38,488 bases of DNA from Burkholderiales bacterium (GTDB taxonomy: Bacteria > Pseudomonadota > Gammaproteobacteria > Burkholderiales > Casimicrobiaceae), in NCBI GenBank assembly GCA_020851235.1, contig JADZDD010000019.1:1-38488 (forward strand), in the 5' to 3' direction. A program made the translations under genes and the position numbers. Below, piece after piece: positions 8,807 to 17,716 of this stretch. The stretch's first letter is position 1; the number at the start of each line of letters is the position of its first letter. The notes under the pieces are model-generated. The model was not told the origin of the DNA. It made no database searches and saw nothing but the letters and a program-made list of their open reading frames with translations.

Positions 8807-10441
8807 ATGAACGCAGCGCAGGGAAAGCCGCATCACTCTCCAATGGCACGCCGTAGACCACCGAATATCATCCTCTTCGTGACTGACCAGCATAACGCGG
8901 AGTTTCTGTCTTGCTACGGACATCGCGTGCTGGCAACACCCCATATTGATAGCATCTTCGAGCGGGGTGTACTCTTTAATCGCTGCTACGTGGCAGCACC
9001 GGTGTGCATGCCTAATCGCTCGTCCCTGATGACCGGTAGGATGCCATCTGCGCATGGCGTGCGGATCAACGGAATAGCGTTATCGAGGAGCAGCACCACC
9101 TTTGTAGATCTGCTAGGCGCGGCGGGGTATCGCACTGCGCTCGTAGGCAAGAGCCATCTTCAGAACATGATGGTGGATCCGCCCATGGTAGCGCCGCCAG
9201 AGTCCAGTCCGGGGTGCATACGCCCGCCAGTTGAGCTTTCCGAGGCGCACCGACCGGATGGCGATTCGTATGAGGAGGAATTGGGGTCAAGCTTTGAGAC
9301 CGGAGTGGTTCGGAGGCGTACGAATTACTATGGATTTGATCACACCCGGTTGGTTACGGGCCATGGTGATGTTGCGGGCGGAGATTACTTGCTGTGGCTT
9401 GCCGATAAGGGAAAGCACTATTTGAATCTACGTGGTGAGGAAAACGCGTTACCGAGCAGCGTAGAGTGTCCGGATGCGTGGCGCACTGCGATACCAGAAG
9501 AGCTTTACCCGACGACCTTTATTGCCGACGAAGCCATCGGATACTTGAAGGCTCAAGCAACGGCTCGGGGCGACACCCCATTCTTCTTGATGGTGTCATT
9601 TCCGGATCCACATCATCCGTTCACACCCCCCGGGCGCTATTGGTCGCTCTATGATCCAAGCGACATGAAGCTTCCGGGTAACTTCCACCCCGATGAGAAT
9701 TCGCTGCCGCAGGTGAAGCATGCCCACGCGGCACTAGCGGCGAATGGTAAGCCAACCGGCGGCTATGGTGTAACCGCTGTCAGCGAGCGTGCCGCACGAG
9801 AGGCCATGGCCCTGACATGCGGAATGATTCGCATGATTGATGACGCAGTGGGGCGGATATTGGCGGCACTGTCCTCGACGCATGCGAGTAGCGAGACGAT
9901 ATTGGTGTTTACGGCAGACCATGGGGATTACCTTGGGGACCATGGCCTGTTACGTAAGGGGCCATTACATTTTCAGAGCGTTTCTCGTGTCCCGCTGATC
10001 ATTTCCTCTGGTAACACTGGACCACGCAGAGAGAAGAGTGGGGCGCTAGTGAGTACCATTGATATACCAGCTACGCTGCTTGATCTTGCCGGATTGGCAC
10101 CATTTAACGGGATGCAGGGTAAGCCGCTGACATCGATCCTGCGAGGAGGAGCGGCCGAGCATCGTCCTGAGGTGCTGATTGAGGAGGACGCTCAAGAGAT
10201 TCAACTTGGATGGTCTGTCGCGCCCCGAGTTCGTTCCATAATTTCACAGCGTCATCGCCTTACCATCTACAATGCAAGTGCACAGGGTGAGCTGTTTGAT
10301 TTGGCTGAGGATCCGCTTGAAATGATCAACCTTTGGAACGACGAAACGGCCGCTGGCGTGCGAGCCGACTTGGTTGAGCGCCTTGCCCGAGTGCAAATGG
10401 AGATGGCTGACACGAGCCCATGGCCGCGGTCGATTGCGTAA
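8807..10441 (+). CDS. Type I sulfatase (alkaline phosphatase superfamily)
   Basis: 544 residues. Hydrolyses a sulfate ester to alcohol plus sulfate, if the family name holds. PNIILFVTDQHN gives the first metal-binding aspartate. CMPNRSSLMTGR holds the C-x-P-x-R formylglycine motif, with the modified cysteine at about residue 67. GKSHLQ and FTADHGDYLGDHG supply further metal and sulfate ligands. No signal peptide is visible, so it should act in the cytoplasm on imported substrate; it needs a formylglycine-generating enzyme, which is not encoded here. An internal Met at codon 13 (8843) is an alternative start. It closes the island's plus-strand series, 21 bases after the second permease gene. 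Phosphonate monoester hydrolases share the same core, so a phosphoester or phosphonate substrate is possible. Confidence 0.9.
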   Translation: MNAAQGKPHHSPMARRRPPNIILFVTDQHNAEFLSCYGHRVLATPHIDSIFERGVLFNRCYVAAPVCMPNRSSLMTGRMPSAHGVRINGIALSRSSTTFVDLLGAAGYRTALVGKSHLQNMMVDPPMVAPPESSPGCIRPPVELSEAHRPDGDSYEEELGSSFETGVVRRRTNYYGFDHTRLVTGHGDVAGGDYLLWLADKGKHYLNLRGEENALPSSVECPDAWRTAIPEELYPTTFIADEAIGYLKAQATARGDTPFFLMVSFPDPHHPFTPPGRYWSLYDPSDMKLPGNFHPDENSLPQVKHAHAALAANGKPTGGYGVTAVSERAAREAMALTCGMIRMIDDAVGRILAALSSTHASSETILVFTADHGDYLGDHGLLRKGPLHFQSVSRVPLIISSGNTGPRREKSGALVSTIDIPATLLDLAGLAPFNGMQGKPLTSILRGGAAEHRPEVLIEEDAQEIQLGWSVAPRVRSIISQRHRLTIYNASAQGELFDLAEDPLEMINLWNDETAAGVRADLVERLARVQMEMADTSPWPRSIA

Positions 10442-10550
10442 CTGCTGTTTGCAGGTAGCACGGCGCGGGCAGAGTATCGTGTCGATAGCGTCCGGTAGGA
10501 TTGCCACGAATTCATGCTGCTCGAGATCACAGACGTGTTGACAAGTCCAA

Positions 10551-10560
10551 TCGAGCGATC
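10551..10560 (+). repeat. Right copy of 10-bp direct repeat framing the island
   Basis: Same TCGAGCGATC as at 1541-1550, in the same orientation. It lies between the 3' end of the sulfatase gene and the MAPEG gene, where G/C-rich chromosomal sequence resumes. Confidence 0.35.
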
Positions 10561-10607
10561 TCACGTCGCAAGCGGACAATCGTCGTAGCGCGGTTTCTGG
10601 AAAGTCG

Positions 10608-11009
10608 TTAACGAAGCGCCTGCACGACGCTGCCGAGGGCGGCCACCCAGGTGACGGCAAGGACCATCGTGGCGATGCTGTAACCCAGCCCGCGCTTGGC
10701 GGCGTCCTGCCAGTAACCGATCGCGTAGGCGATGCGTCCCACGAGGTAGGCGGCGCCGGCGACTGCGGCCCAGCGTGGATCGCCGAACCACGCATGAATC
10801 CACAGTGCCGGCAGGAACGCGACCAGATTCTCGAGCTCGTTCATCTGGACGCGGAAGGCCCGCTCGAAGGCGGGGTCGCCGGTGGTGGCGGGAGCACGCA
10901 CCTTGTATTTCGTGCGGGCGCGCCCCACCATGATGCCGGTGATCACGAGCCACAGCACGATGATGAGCGTCACGAGAGCGGGCAGTGCGAGCGGCATGCG
11001 GATCTCCAT
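10608..11009 (-). CDS. MAPEG family membrane protein
   Basis: 133 residues and four hydrophobic segments: ALVTLIIVLWLVITGIMVG, an ENLVAFLPALWIHAW segment, AAYLVGRIAYAIGYW, and a last segment ending GSVVQAL. FRVQMNELENLVAFLPALW is the hallmark of MAPEG (membrane-associated eicosanoid/glutathione metabolism) proteins; bacterial members are often glutathione-transferase-like, but many are uncharacterised. ATG at 11009 chosen; a TTG three codons upstream keeps the frame open. Divergent from the ABC exporter gene, with 68 bases between. Confidence 0.88.
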   Translation of the reverse strand: MEIRMPLALPALVTLIIVLWLVITGIMVGRARTKYKVRAPATTGDPAFERAFRVQMNELENLVAFLPALWIHAWFGDPRWAAVAGAAYLVGRIAYAIGYWQDAAKRGLGYSIATMVLAVTWVAALGSVVQALR

Positions 11010-11077
11010 CGAAGCCAAGGGTCGTGTGTCGGGACCGGGAGCAACGCCAAGGCGAGGTCGGCGGTCGGGTCTGCATC

Positions 11078-12946
11078 ATGGCACGTGAGGCTGTGGCTTC
11101 CGACGCGCCACGTCACGAGGCGGGCGAGGGTGACAAGCGCGCGCCACTCGCGGCGCTACGCACACTCGCCCGCGTCTGGCGCTTCGTGCGCCCGTATCGA
11201 CGCCAGGTGCTCTACGCGGCCATCGCGCTCGTCGTCGCGGCCGGTGCGGTGCTCACCATCGGCCAGGGCCTCAGGTTCGTGATCGATCGGGGTCTCGCCG
11301 CGGGAAGCGAGGGGGAACTCAACCGCACGCTCACCTTCATGCTCGCGGTGATCGTCGTGATGGCGGGCGCCACGTACGCCCGCTTCTACTACGTGTCGTG
11401 GTTGGGGGAGCGCGTCATCGCCGACCTGCGCCGCGCGGTCTTCGATCATCTGCTGACGCTGCCCCCGGGCTACTTCGAGCTGACCCGCACGGGCGAGGTC
11501 ATCTCGCGGCTTACCAACGACACCACGATGCTCGAGACCGTCATCGGCTCGAGCGTGTCGATGGCCATTCGCAACGTCCTGCTCATGGTCGGTGGTCTCG
11601 TGCTGCTCGCGCTCACGAGCGCCAAGCTCACCTTGCTCGTGCTGGTCGGGGTGCCGGTGGTGCTGGTGCCGATACTCTTCTTCGGCCGCCGCGTGCGGCG
11701 CCTGTCGCGGGCGAGCCAGGATCGCATCGGCGACGTCGGCGCGTACATCGATGAGGCGTTGCACGAGATCCGCACGGTGCAGGCGTACGGGCACGAGGGC
11801 GAGGATCGCCGCCAGTTCGCCGCACGCGTCGAAAGCGCGTTTGGCGCCGCGCTCGCCCGCATTCGCCAGCGTGCATTTCTCGTGGCGGTGGTGATCCTGC
11901 TCGTCTTCGGCGCCATCGGCATCATCCTGTGGATCGGCGGGCACGACGTGGTGGCGGGGCGCATCAGCGGTGGCGAGTTGTCGGCATTCGTCTTCTACGC
12001 GGTGCTCGTCGCCGGGGCGGCAGGCGCGATCAGCGAGGTGGTGGGTGACCTCCAGCGCGCGGCGGGGGCGACCGAGCGACTCTTCGAACTGCTCGCCATC
12101 GTTCCCGAGATCCGCGCGCCGGTGGACCCGGTGGCGTTGCCCACCCCCGCGAGTGGCCGGGTTGCCTTCGACGCCGTGACGTTCGCGTACCCATCGCGGC
12201 CCGACGCGCCAGCGCTCGACGGCTTCTCGCTCACCGTGGCGTCGGGCGAGAAGGTGGCGCTCGTGGGACCGTCCGGCGCGGGCAAGACGACCGTGTTCCA
12301 GCTCCTGTTGCGCTTCTACGATCCGCAGCAGGGGACCATCACGATCGACGGTGTCGAACTGGGGCGCGCCGATCCGACGGCCCTGCGCGCGCGCCTGGCG
12401 CTCGTCCCGCAGGAACCGGTGATCTTCGCGGCGAGCGTCGCGGACAACGTGCGTTACGGCCGGCCCGACGCGAGCGACGCCGAGGTGCACGCGGCGTGCG
12501 ACGCCGCCTTCGCGACCGAGTTCATCGCGCGCCTCCCTGAGGGTTACGCGAGCTTCCTCGGCGAGCGCGGCGTGCGCCTGTCGGGCGGGCAGCGGCAACG
12601 CCTTGCCATTGCGCGGGCGATCCTCGCCGACCGGCCGATCCTCCTCCTGGACGAGGCGACGAGCGCGCTCGATGCGCACAGCGAGCGCATGGTGCAAATG
12701 GCATTCGAGCGGCTCATGGCCGGGCGCACCGTGCTCATCATCGCGCATCGGCTGGCGACGATCCGCCACGCCGATCGCATCGCCGTTCTCGAGCATGGGC
12801 GGCTCGTTGCGACCGGCACGCACGACGAGCTCACGCGCACGAATCCGCTCTACGCGCGGCTCGCGGCACTGCAGTTCGGGCCGCATGAGGCGGGCGGCGA
12901 CGCGACGGCCGCGGACGAGGCGGCACGCGTGAGCGCAGTAAAATGA
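11078..12946 (+). CDS. MsbA-like ABC exporter (fused membrane and ATPase domains)
   Basis: 622 residues. The first ~330 residues form a six-helix ABC_membrane domain (helices around VLYAAIALVVAAGAVLTIG, FMLAVIVVMAGATYARF, VLLMVGGLVLLAL, LVLVGVPVVLVPILFF, VAVVILLVFGAIGIILW, FVFYAVLVAGAAGAI). The remainder is an ATPase with Walker A GPSGAGKTT, signature LSGGQRQRLAIARA, Walker B ILLLDEATSALD and switch HRLAT. It would work as a homodimer exporting a lipid or drug-like compound; the substrate cannot be told. The frame is open upstream of 11078, but this ATG gives a normal N terminus. Ends 15 bases before uvrB. Confidence 0.9.
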   Translation: MAREAVASDAPRHEAGEGDKRAPLAALRTLARVWRFVRPYRRQVLYAAIALVVAAGAVLTIGQGLRFVIDRGLAAGSEGELNRTLTFMLAVIVVMAGATYARFYYVSWLGERVIADLRRAVFDHLLTLPPGYFELTRTGEVISRLTNDTTMLETVIGSSVSMAIRNVLLMVGGLVLLALTSAKLTLLVLVGVPVVLVPILFFGRRVRRLSRASQDRIGDVGAYIDEALHEIRTVQAYGHEGEDRRQFAARVESAFGAALARIRQRAFLVAVVILLVFGAIGIILWIGGHDVVAGRISGGELSAFVFYAVLVAGAAGAISEVVGDLQRAAGATERLFELLAIVPEIRAPVDPVALPTPASGRVAFDAVTFAYPSRPDAPALDGFSLTVASGEKVALVGPSGAGKTTVFQLLLRFYDPQQGTITIDGVELGRADPTALRARLALVPQEPVIFAASVADNVRYGRPDASDAEVHAACDAAFATEFIARLPEGYASFLGERGVRLSGGQRQRLAIARAILADRPILLLDEATSALDAHSERMVQMAFERLMAGRTVLIIAHRLATIRHADRIAVLEHGRLVATGTHDELTRTNPLYARLAALQFGPHEAGGDATAADEAARVSAVK

Positions 12947-12961
12947 GAAGCCGCACGGCGC

Positions 12962-15004
12962 ATGTCGACGATGGCCACCACGTTCCCCGGCAGTCCTTAC
13001 GAGCTCCACCAGCCGTTTCCCCCGGCGGGCGACCAGCCGGCGGCGATCGCGCAACTCGTCGAGGGGCTCGAGGACGGCCTTTCGTTCCAGACGCTCCTCG
13101 GCGTCACCGGATCGGGCAAGACCTTCACGATGGCGAACGTGATCGCGCGCAGCGGTCGCCCGGCGCTCGTCATGGCGCCCAACAAGACGCTTGCCGCGCA
13201 GCTCTACTCGGAGTTCCGCGAGTTCTTTCCCAATAACGCGGTCGAGTACTTCGTCAGCTACTACGACTACTACCAGCCCGAGGCGTACGTCCCGTCGCGC
13301 GACCTGTACATCGAGAAGGACAGCTCGATCAACGAGCACATCGAGCAGATGCGGCTGTCGGCGACCAAGGCGATCCTGGAGCGGCCCGATTGCGTGATCG
13401 TGGCCACGGTGTCGGCGATCTACGGGATCGGCGACCCGTCCGAGTACCACAGCATGATCCTGCATCTGAAGCAGGGCGACCGGCTCGCGCAGCGCGATGC
13501 GATCAAGCGCCTGACCGAGATGCAGTACGAGCGCAACGACACCGATTTTCACCGCGGCACGTTTCGCGTGCGCGGCGACGTCCTCGACATCTTCCCGGCG
13601 GAGAATGCCGAGAACGCGATCCGCGTCTCGCTCTTCGACGACGAGGTCGAAACGTTGCAGCTCTTCGATCCGCTCACCGGGCACCTGAAGCAGAAGCTCG
13701 CCCGCTTCACCGTCTTCCCGTCGTCGCACTACGTGACCGGCCGGCAGAAGGTCCTCACGGCGATCGATGCGATCAAGGCCGAGCTGCACGCACAGAAGGA
13801 ATACTTCACCGCCGCGCAGAAGCTCGTCGAAGCGCAGCGCATCGAGCAGCGCACGCGCTTCGACCTCGAGATGATGAGCGAGATCGGCTACTGCAAGGGG
13901 ATCGAGAACTACTCGCGCTACCTCTCGGGACGTCGCGCCGGCGAGCCACCGCCGACGCTCATCGATTACCTGCCGCGCAACACGCTCATGTTCATCGACG
14001 AGTCGCACGTCACCGTGCCGCAGGTCGGCGGCATGTACAAGGGCGACCGGGCGCGCAAGGAGAATCTCGTCAACTACGGCTTCCGGCTGCCGTCGGCGCT
14101 CGACAATCGGCCGCTGCGCTTCGACGAGTTCGAGCGTCTCCTGCCGCAGACGATCTTCGTGTCGGCCACACCTGCCGACTACGAAGGCAAGCACAGCGGA
14201 CAGGTGGTCGAGCAGCTCGTGCGTCCCACGGGGCTCGTCGATCCGGAACTCTCGATCCGGCCGGCCACGACGCAGGTCGACGACCTGCTCTCCGAGATCC
14301 GCCTTCGGGTCGGTCGCGACGAGCGGGTGCTGGTGACCACGCTCACCAAGCGCATGGCCGAGGACCTCACCGACTATCTCGCCGAGAACGGGGTGAAGGT
14401 GCGCTACCTGCACAGCGACATCGACACGGTCGAGCGGGTCGAGATCATTCGCGATCTGCGACTCGGTGAGTTCGACGTCCTCGTCGGCATCAATCTGCTG
14501 CGCGAAGGGCTCGACATTCCCGAGGTGTCGCTGGTGGCGATCCTCGATGCCGACAAGGAAGGCTTCCTGCGCGCCGAGCGCTCGCTCATCCAGACGATCG
14601 GACGCGCGGCGCGCCACCTCAACGGGACGGCGATCCTCTACGCCGACACGGTCACCGACTCGATGAAGGCGGCCATCGGCGAGACCGAGCGCCGGCGTGC
14701 GAAGCAGCTCGCGTACAACGCGGCGCAGGGCATCACGCCGACCGGCGTGCAGAAGAAGATCAAGGACATCATCGAAGGCGTGGTCGACCTCGACGTCGCC
14801 CGCCGCGAGCAGCGCGCGGCGCAGGCGATCGCCCGCTACGAGGCGCTGTCGGAGAAGGATCTCGAGCGCGAACTGAAGCGACTCGAAAAGGACATGCAGG
14901 ACGCGGCGCGCAACCTCGAATTCGAGAAGGCCGCGGAACTGCGCGACCGCCTCTTCTCCTTGCGCCAGAAGCTTTTCGGCGTGGCGCTGCCGGTGGAGAC
15001 CTGA
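12962..15004 (+). CDS. uvrB: Excinuclease ABC subunit B
   Basis: 680 residues, standard for UvrB, the damage-verifying helicase-like subunit of nucleotide excision repair that takes over from UvrA and recruits UvrC. Motifs in order: Walker [14 protein letters not shown], the beta-hairpin [12 protein letters not shown] that clamps DNA, DESH-type motif in [19 protein letters not shown], the motif V/VI region [15 protein letters not shown] and [12 protein letters not shown], and a C-terminal UVR domain ([23 protein letters not shown], in parts) that binds UvrC. Alternative start at codon 4. Two long minus-strand open frames across this gene are shadows of its codon bias. Confidence 0.98.
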   Translation: MSTMATTFPGSPYELHQPFPPAGDQPAAIAQLVEGLEDGLSFQTLLGVTGSGKTFTMANVIARSGRPALVMAPNKTLAAQLYSEFREFFPNNAVEYFVSYYDYYQPEAYVPSRDLYIEKDSSINEHIEQMRLSATKAILERPDCVIVATVSAIYGIGDPSEYHSMILHLKQGDRLAQRDAIKRLTEMQYERNDTDFHRGTFRVRGDVLDIFPAENAENAIRVSLFDDEVETLQLFDPLTGHLKQKLARFTVFPSSHYVTGRQKVLTAIDAIKAELHAQKEYFTAAQKLVEAQRIEQRTRFDLEMMSEIGYCKGIENYSRYLSGRRAGEPPPTLIDYLPRNTLMFIDESHVTVPQVGGMYKGDRARKENLVNYGFRLPSALDNRPLRFDEFERLLPQTIFVSATPADYEGKHSGQVVEQLVRPTGLVDPELSIRPATTQVDDLLSEIRLRVGRDERVLVTTLTKRMAEDLTDYLAENGVKVRYLHSDIDTVERVEIIRDLRLGEFDVLVGINLLREGLDIPEVSLVAILDADKEGFLRAERSLIQTIGRAARHLNGTAILYADTVTDSMKAAIGETERRRAKQLAYNAAQGITPTGVQKKIKDIIEGVVDLDVARREQRAAQAIARYEALSEKDLERELKRLEKDMQDAARNLEFEKAAELRDRLFSLRQKLFGVALPVET

Positions 15005-15172
15005 GGCGGTTTCCGGCGCGCGGGCTGACGGGAAGCCGAGGCCGGCCGCCACGCGCGGCGTCGCCGCGGCGCGCAACCCTCGCGCCGCCGCACCGACCCT
15101 GTCGCAGCGGCGCCACAGCACGGGACGCCGGCGGGGCGCCCCGCGCATCCCCGTTTCATATCCACGGACAAA

Positions 15173-15187
15173 TGCGTATCATTCGCA
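15173..15187 (+). promoter_or_regulatory. Fur box and -10 region for the siderophore receptor operon
   Basis: TGCGTATCATTCGCA is a near-perfect 7-1-7 inverted repeat of the kind bound by Fur; it keeps the outer T/A and central AT..AT positions of TGATAATNATTATCA. TATCAT at 15177-15182 would serve as a -10 (5 of 6), with only a weak -35 about 17 bases up. The receptor start is 73 bases downstream. Confidence 0.65.
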
Positions 15188-15259
15188 ACTAGGATTCGGC
15201 AAGCCAGGTGCGGTTCCCAGCGAGCGCGAGATCTTCCCATTCGCTCGAGGAACCCCGTC

Positions 15260-17716
15260 ATGGCCCGACCTGCTCGTCCCGCACACCCTGCCTGTCCCCC
15301 ACGCGTGCGCCGAATCGCACGCTCCCGGAGTGGCGACCCCGACGCCTTCGGCGAGCGCCGCATCGCCGGCCACGCGCCACCCGGCGCGCGTCGCCGGATG
15401 CTCGCCGCGGGGGTGACCGCGGCGATGCTCTGGCCGATGGCGGGGCTCGCGCAGACGCAAACACCCGACCCCAAGAGTGCGAGCGGCACCGGGACGTCCA
15501 CCGCGCCGACCCAACAGGCGTCGACGCTGCCGGAGGTGAAGGTGGTCGACGTGGCGATCGACCCCAATCCCAACGCCGAGGTCGGCGCCCCGTACAAGGC
15601 GCGGACGTCGGCGGACTTTCGCTACGTGCGCCCGCTCGCCGAGATCCCGCAGACGATCACCGTCATCACACGCCAGGCGATCGACGACTCGGGACTGACC
15701 GACCTGCGCAACATCCTCAATGCGCAGCCCGGCATCTCGCTCGGCACCGGCGAGAACGGCAACATGTTCGGCGACCGTTACATCATTCGCGGCCAGGAGG
15801 CGCGCAGCGACGTCTTCGTCGACAGCCTGCGCGATCCGGGCATGAACGTTCGCGAGAGTTTCGCGATCGAGCAGATCGAAATCACCAAGGGGCCGAACTC
15901 GAGCTTTGCCGGTCGCGGCTCGGCGGGAGGCGCCATCAACGTGGTCACCAAGCAGGCGACGCTCGACGAGGATTTCGGGCGGGTGAACCTGGGCCTGGGA
16001 AGCGCCGACTTTCGCCGTGTCACGTTGGATGCCAATCGGGTCATCGGCGACGACTTCGCCTTGCGCGTGAATGCGCTGTACGGCGATACCGGTGTCCCCG
16101 GACGCGCACCCTCGGAGCGCGAACGTAACGGTGTCGCACTGTCCGGGCTCTACGACCCGGGTGACGACACGTCGATCACGGTGGACTACTACGGCATGTG
16201 GGCGAAGGATCGCTATCCCGACCTCGGCGGCTGGCTGCAAGGGACCGTTCCCGATCGGCAACCCGCGCCGAATCCTCCCGTCTACGCGCAGGAGCAGGAC
16301 TTCCAGCGCTCCGATTCGAACACCGTCACCGCGCGCATCCAGCACCGCTTCAGCGATACCGTGGCGCTGCAGAACGTCACGCGCTACGGCGAGACGCGAA
16401 ACAGCTACGTCCTGACCGGGGCCGGCGCCCGGGGCAATGCGTACAACCCGGACGGCAGCACGTACCCCGCGGTCACGCTGAGCACGCACACCGGCTGGCA
16501 GGACGTCGACTATCTCGCCAATCTCACGACGGTGCGCTGGGATGCCATGCTTGGCGACTACAAGCATTCGTTCATCTTCGGCGGCGAGATCTCGGACAAC
16601 CACGTCGTGAAGGGCAACTACGCCAACAGGAATCTGGGCGCATTCAACTGCCGGACCAGTGCGACCGCGACCGCCAACAATGCGTTCTGTGCGCTCGACG
16701 CCGAAGGCAATCCGGTCAACGGGCTCAACACGCTGATGCAGCGGCAGTTCGAGCGCAATCCGTGGAATGCCGACTGGCGCGCCCGCGCGCTCGCCGGATT
16801 CGCGATGGATACCGTCGATTTCGCCGAGCGCTGGGGCGCCTTCGCCGGAGTCCGCGCCGATTACGTCGACTTGAGCCTCAGCATTCGGGCGAACGACGGC
16901 AAGCAGACCGATTACGGCTACGACGACACGCTCTGGAACGGTTGGGGTGGCCTGACCTACAAGCTCACGCCCGACGGCATCGTCTACGCGAGCATCGGCA
17001 CGGCCACGAACATCAACGGCGGGGAGTCCGATGTCGGCACCAACGGTGGGTACGGGGGTGCGATCATCTACGACGGCTCGATCGCCGCCGGCAAGCCCAT
17101 CCGCTCCACCAACTACGAACTTGGCACCAAGTGGAACGTACTCAACCACAAGCTCCTGCTCACCGCAGCCGCCTTCCAGGTCGAGAAGTCGAACATCATG
17201 GAAGGGGCCAACTACGACTCGGTCGGCACGTTCAATACCGGAAAGAACCGCGTTCGCGGCGTCGAGTTGGGCCTGGTTGGCAACATCACGCCGCAACTGT
17301 CGGGACAAGCCGGCGTGACGTTCATGAATTCGCGCGTCACCGAGTCGGCGACACCGGCCAACGTCGGCAAGCCGCTGTCGAATTTTCCGGATCGCTCGGC
17401 ATCGGTGCAGCTGCGCTACCAGTTCACCCAGCCGCTCGCCGCGGGATTCCTCGTGCAGTACGAGAGCGAGCGCTGCGCGGGTCAGCCCGACACCGCGGCC
17501 GGCATCGACGCCGAAGGGAACTGCCGGCAGCCGATCCCGCAGTTCACGGTGTGGAACCTGTTTGCCACGTATCGCTTCAACAAGGACCTCGAATTGCGGC
17601 TCAACGTCGATAACGTGACCGACGCCGACTACTACCTTGCCGCGTATCGCTCCGGCAGCTTCCTGTACAAAGGCGATGGACGCCAGTTCACGGCCACGCT
17701 CACTTACGCGTTCTGA
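15260..17716 (+). CDS. TonB-dependent siderophore receptor (catecholate type)
   Basis: 818 residues. A 22-stranded outer-membrane barrel with N-terminal plug that imports ferric siderophores using TonB energy. A long N-terminal region precedes the export core RRRMLAAGVTAAMLWPMAGLAQ. The plug starts around IPQTITVITRQAID and contains NAQPGISLGTGENG, RYIIRGQ, IEITKGPNSSFAGRGSAGGAINVVTK (in parts). The barrel ends in FTATLTYAF with terminal phenylalanine, as outer-membrane barrels do. ATG at 15260 is preceded by GAGGAA at good spacing. The upstream Fur box predicts induction by iron starvation. The oxidase and PiuC genes follow in overlapping fashion, suggesting one iron-regulated operon. The ligand is not predictable; Fiu/CirA-like catecholate receptors are the nearest type. 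Confidence 0.93.
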   Translation: MARPARPAHPACPPRVRRIARSRSGDPDAFGERRIAGHAPPGARRRMLAAGVTAAMLWPMAGLAQTQTPDPKSASGTGTSTAPTQQASTLPEVKVVDVAIDPNPNAEVGAPYKARTSADFRYVRPLAEIPQTITVITRQAIDDSGLTDLRNILNAQPGISLGTGENGNMFGDRYIIRGQEARSDVFVDSLRDPGMNVRESFAIEQIEITKGPNSSFAGRGSAGGAINVVTKQATLDEDFGRVNLGLGSADFRRVTLDANRVIGDDFALRVNALYGDTGVPGRAPSERERNGVALSGLYDPGDDTSITVDYYGMWAKDRYPDLGGWLQGTVPDRQPAPNPPVYAQEQDFQRSDSNTVTARIQHRFSDTVALQNVTRYGETRNSYVLTGAGARGNAYNPDGSTYPAVTLSTHTGWQDVDYLANLTTVRWDAMLGDYKHSFIFGGEISDNHVVKGNYANRNLGAFNCRTSATATANNAFCALDAEGNPVNGLNTLMQRQFERNPWNADWRARALAGFAMDTVDFAERWGAFAGVRADYVDLSLSIRANDGKQTDYGYDDTLWNGWGGLTYKLTPDGIVYASIGTATNINGGESDVGTNGGYGGAIIYDGSIAAGKPIRSTNYELGTKWNVLNHKLLLTAAAFQVEKSNIMEGANYDSVGTFNTGKNRVRGVELGLVGNITPQLSGQAGVTFMNSRVTESATPANVGKPLSNFPDRSASVQLRYQFTQPLAAGFLVQYESERCAGQPDTAAGIDAEGNCRQPIPQFTVWNLFATYRFNKDLELRLNVDNVTDADYYLAAYRSGSFLYKGDGRQFTATLTYAF

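Noticed and set aside
15131-15144. 14-bp palindrome GCGGGGCGCCCCGC after uvrB as a terminator
   Set aside because: No T run follows on either strand and such palindromes are expected at this G/C content.
11156-15148. 1330-codon open frame on the minus strand across the exporter and uvrB
   Set aside because: It is antisense to two clearly recognisable genes and is explained by their G/C third-position bias; the translation is Arg/Asp/Glu/His-rich with no domain.
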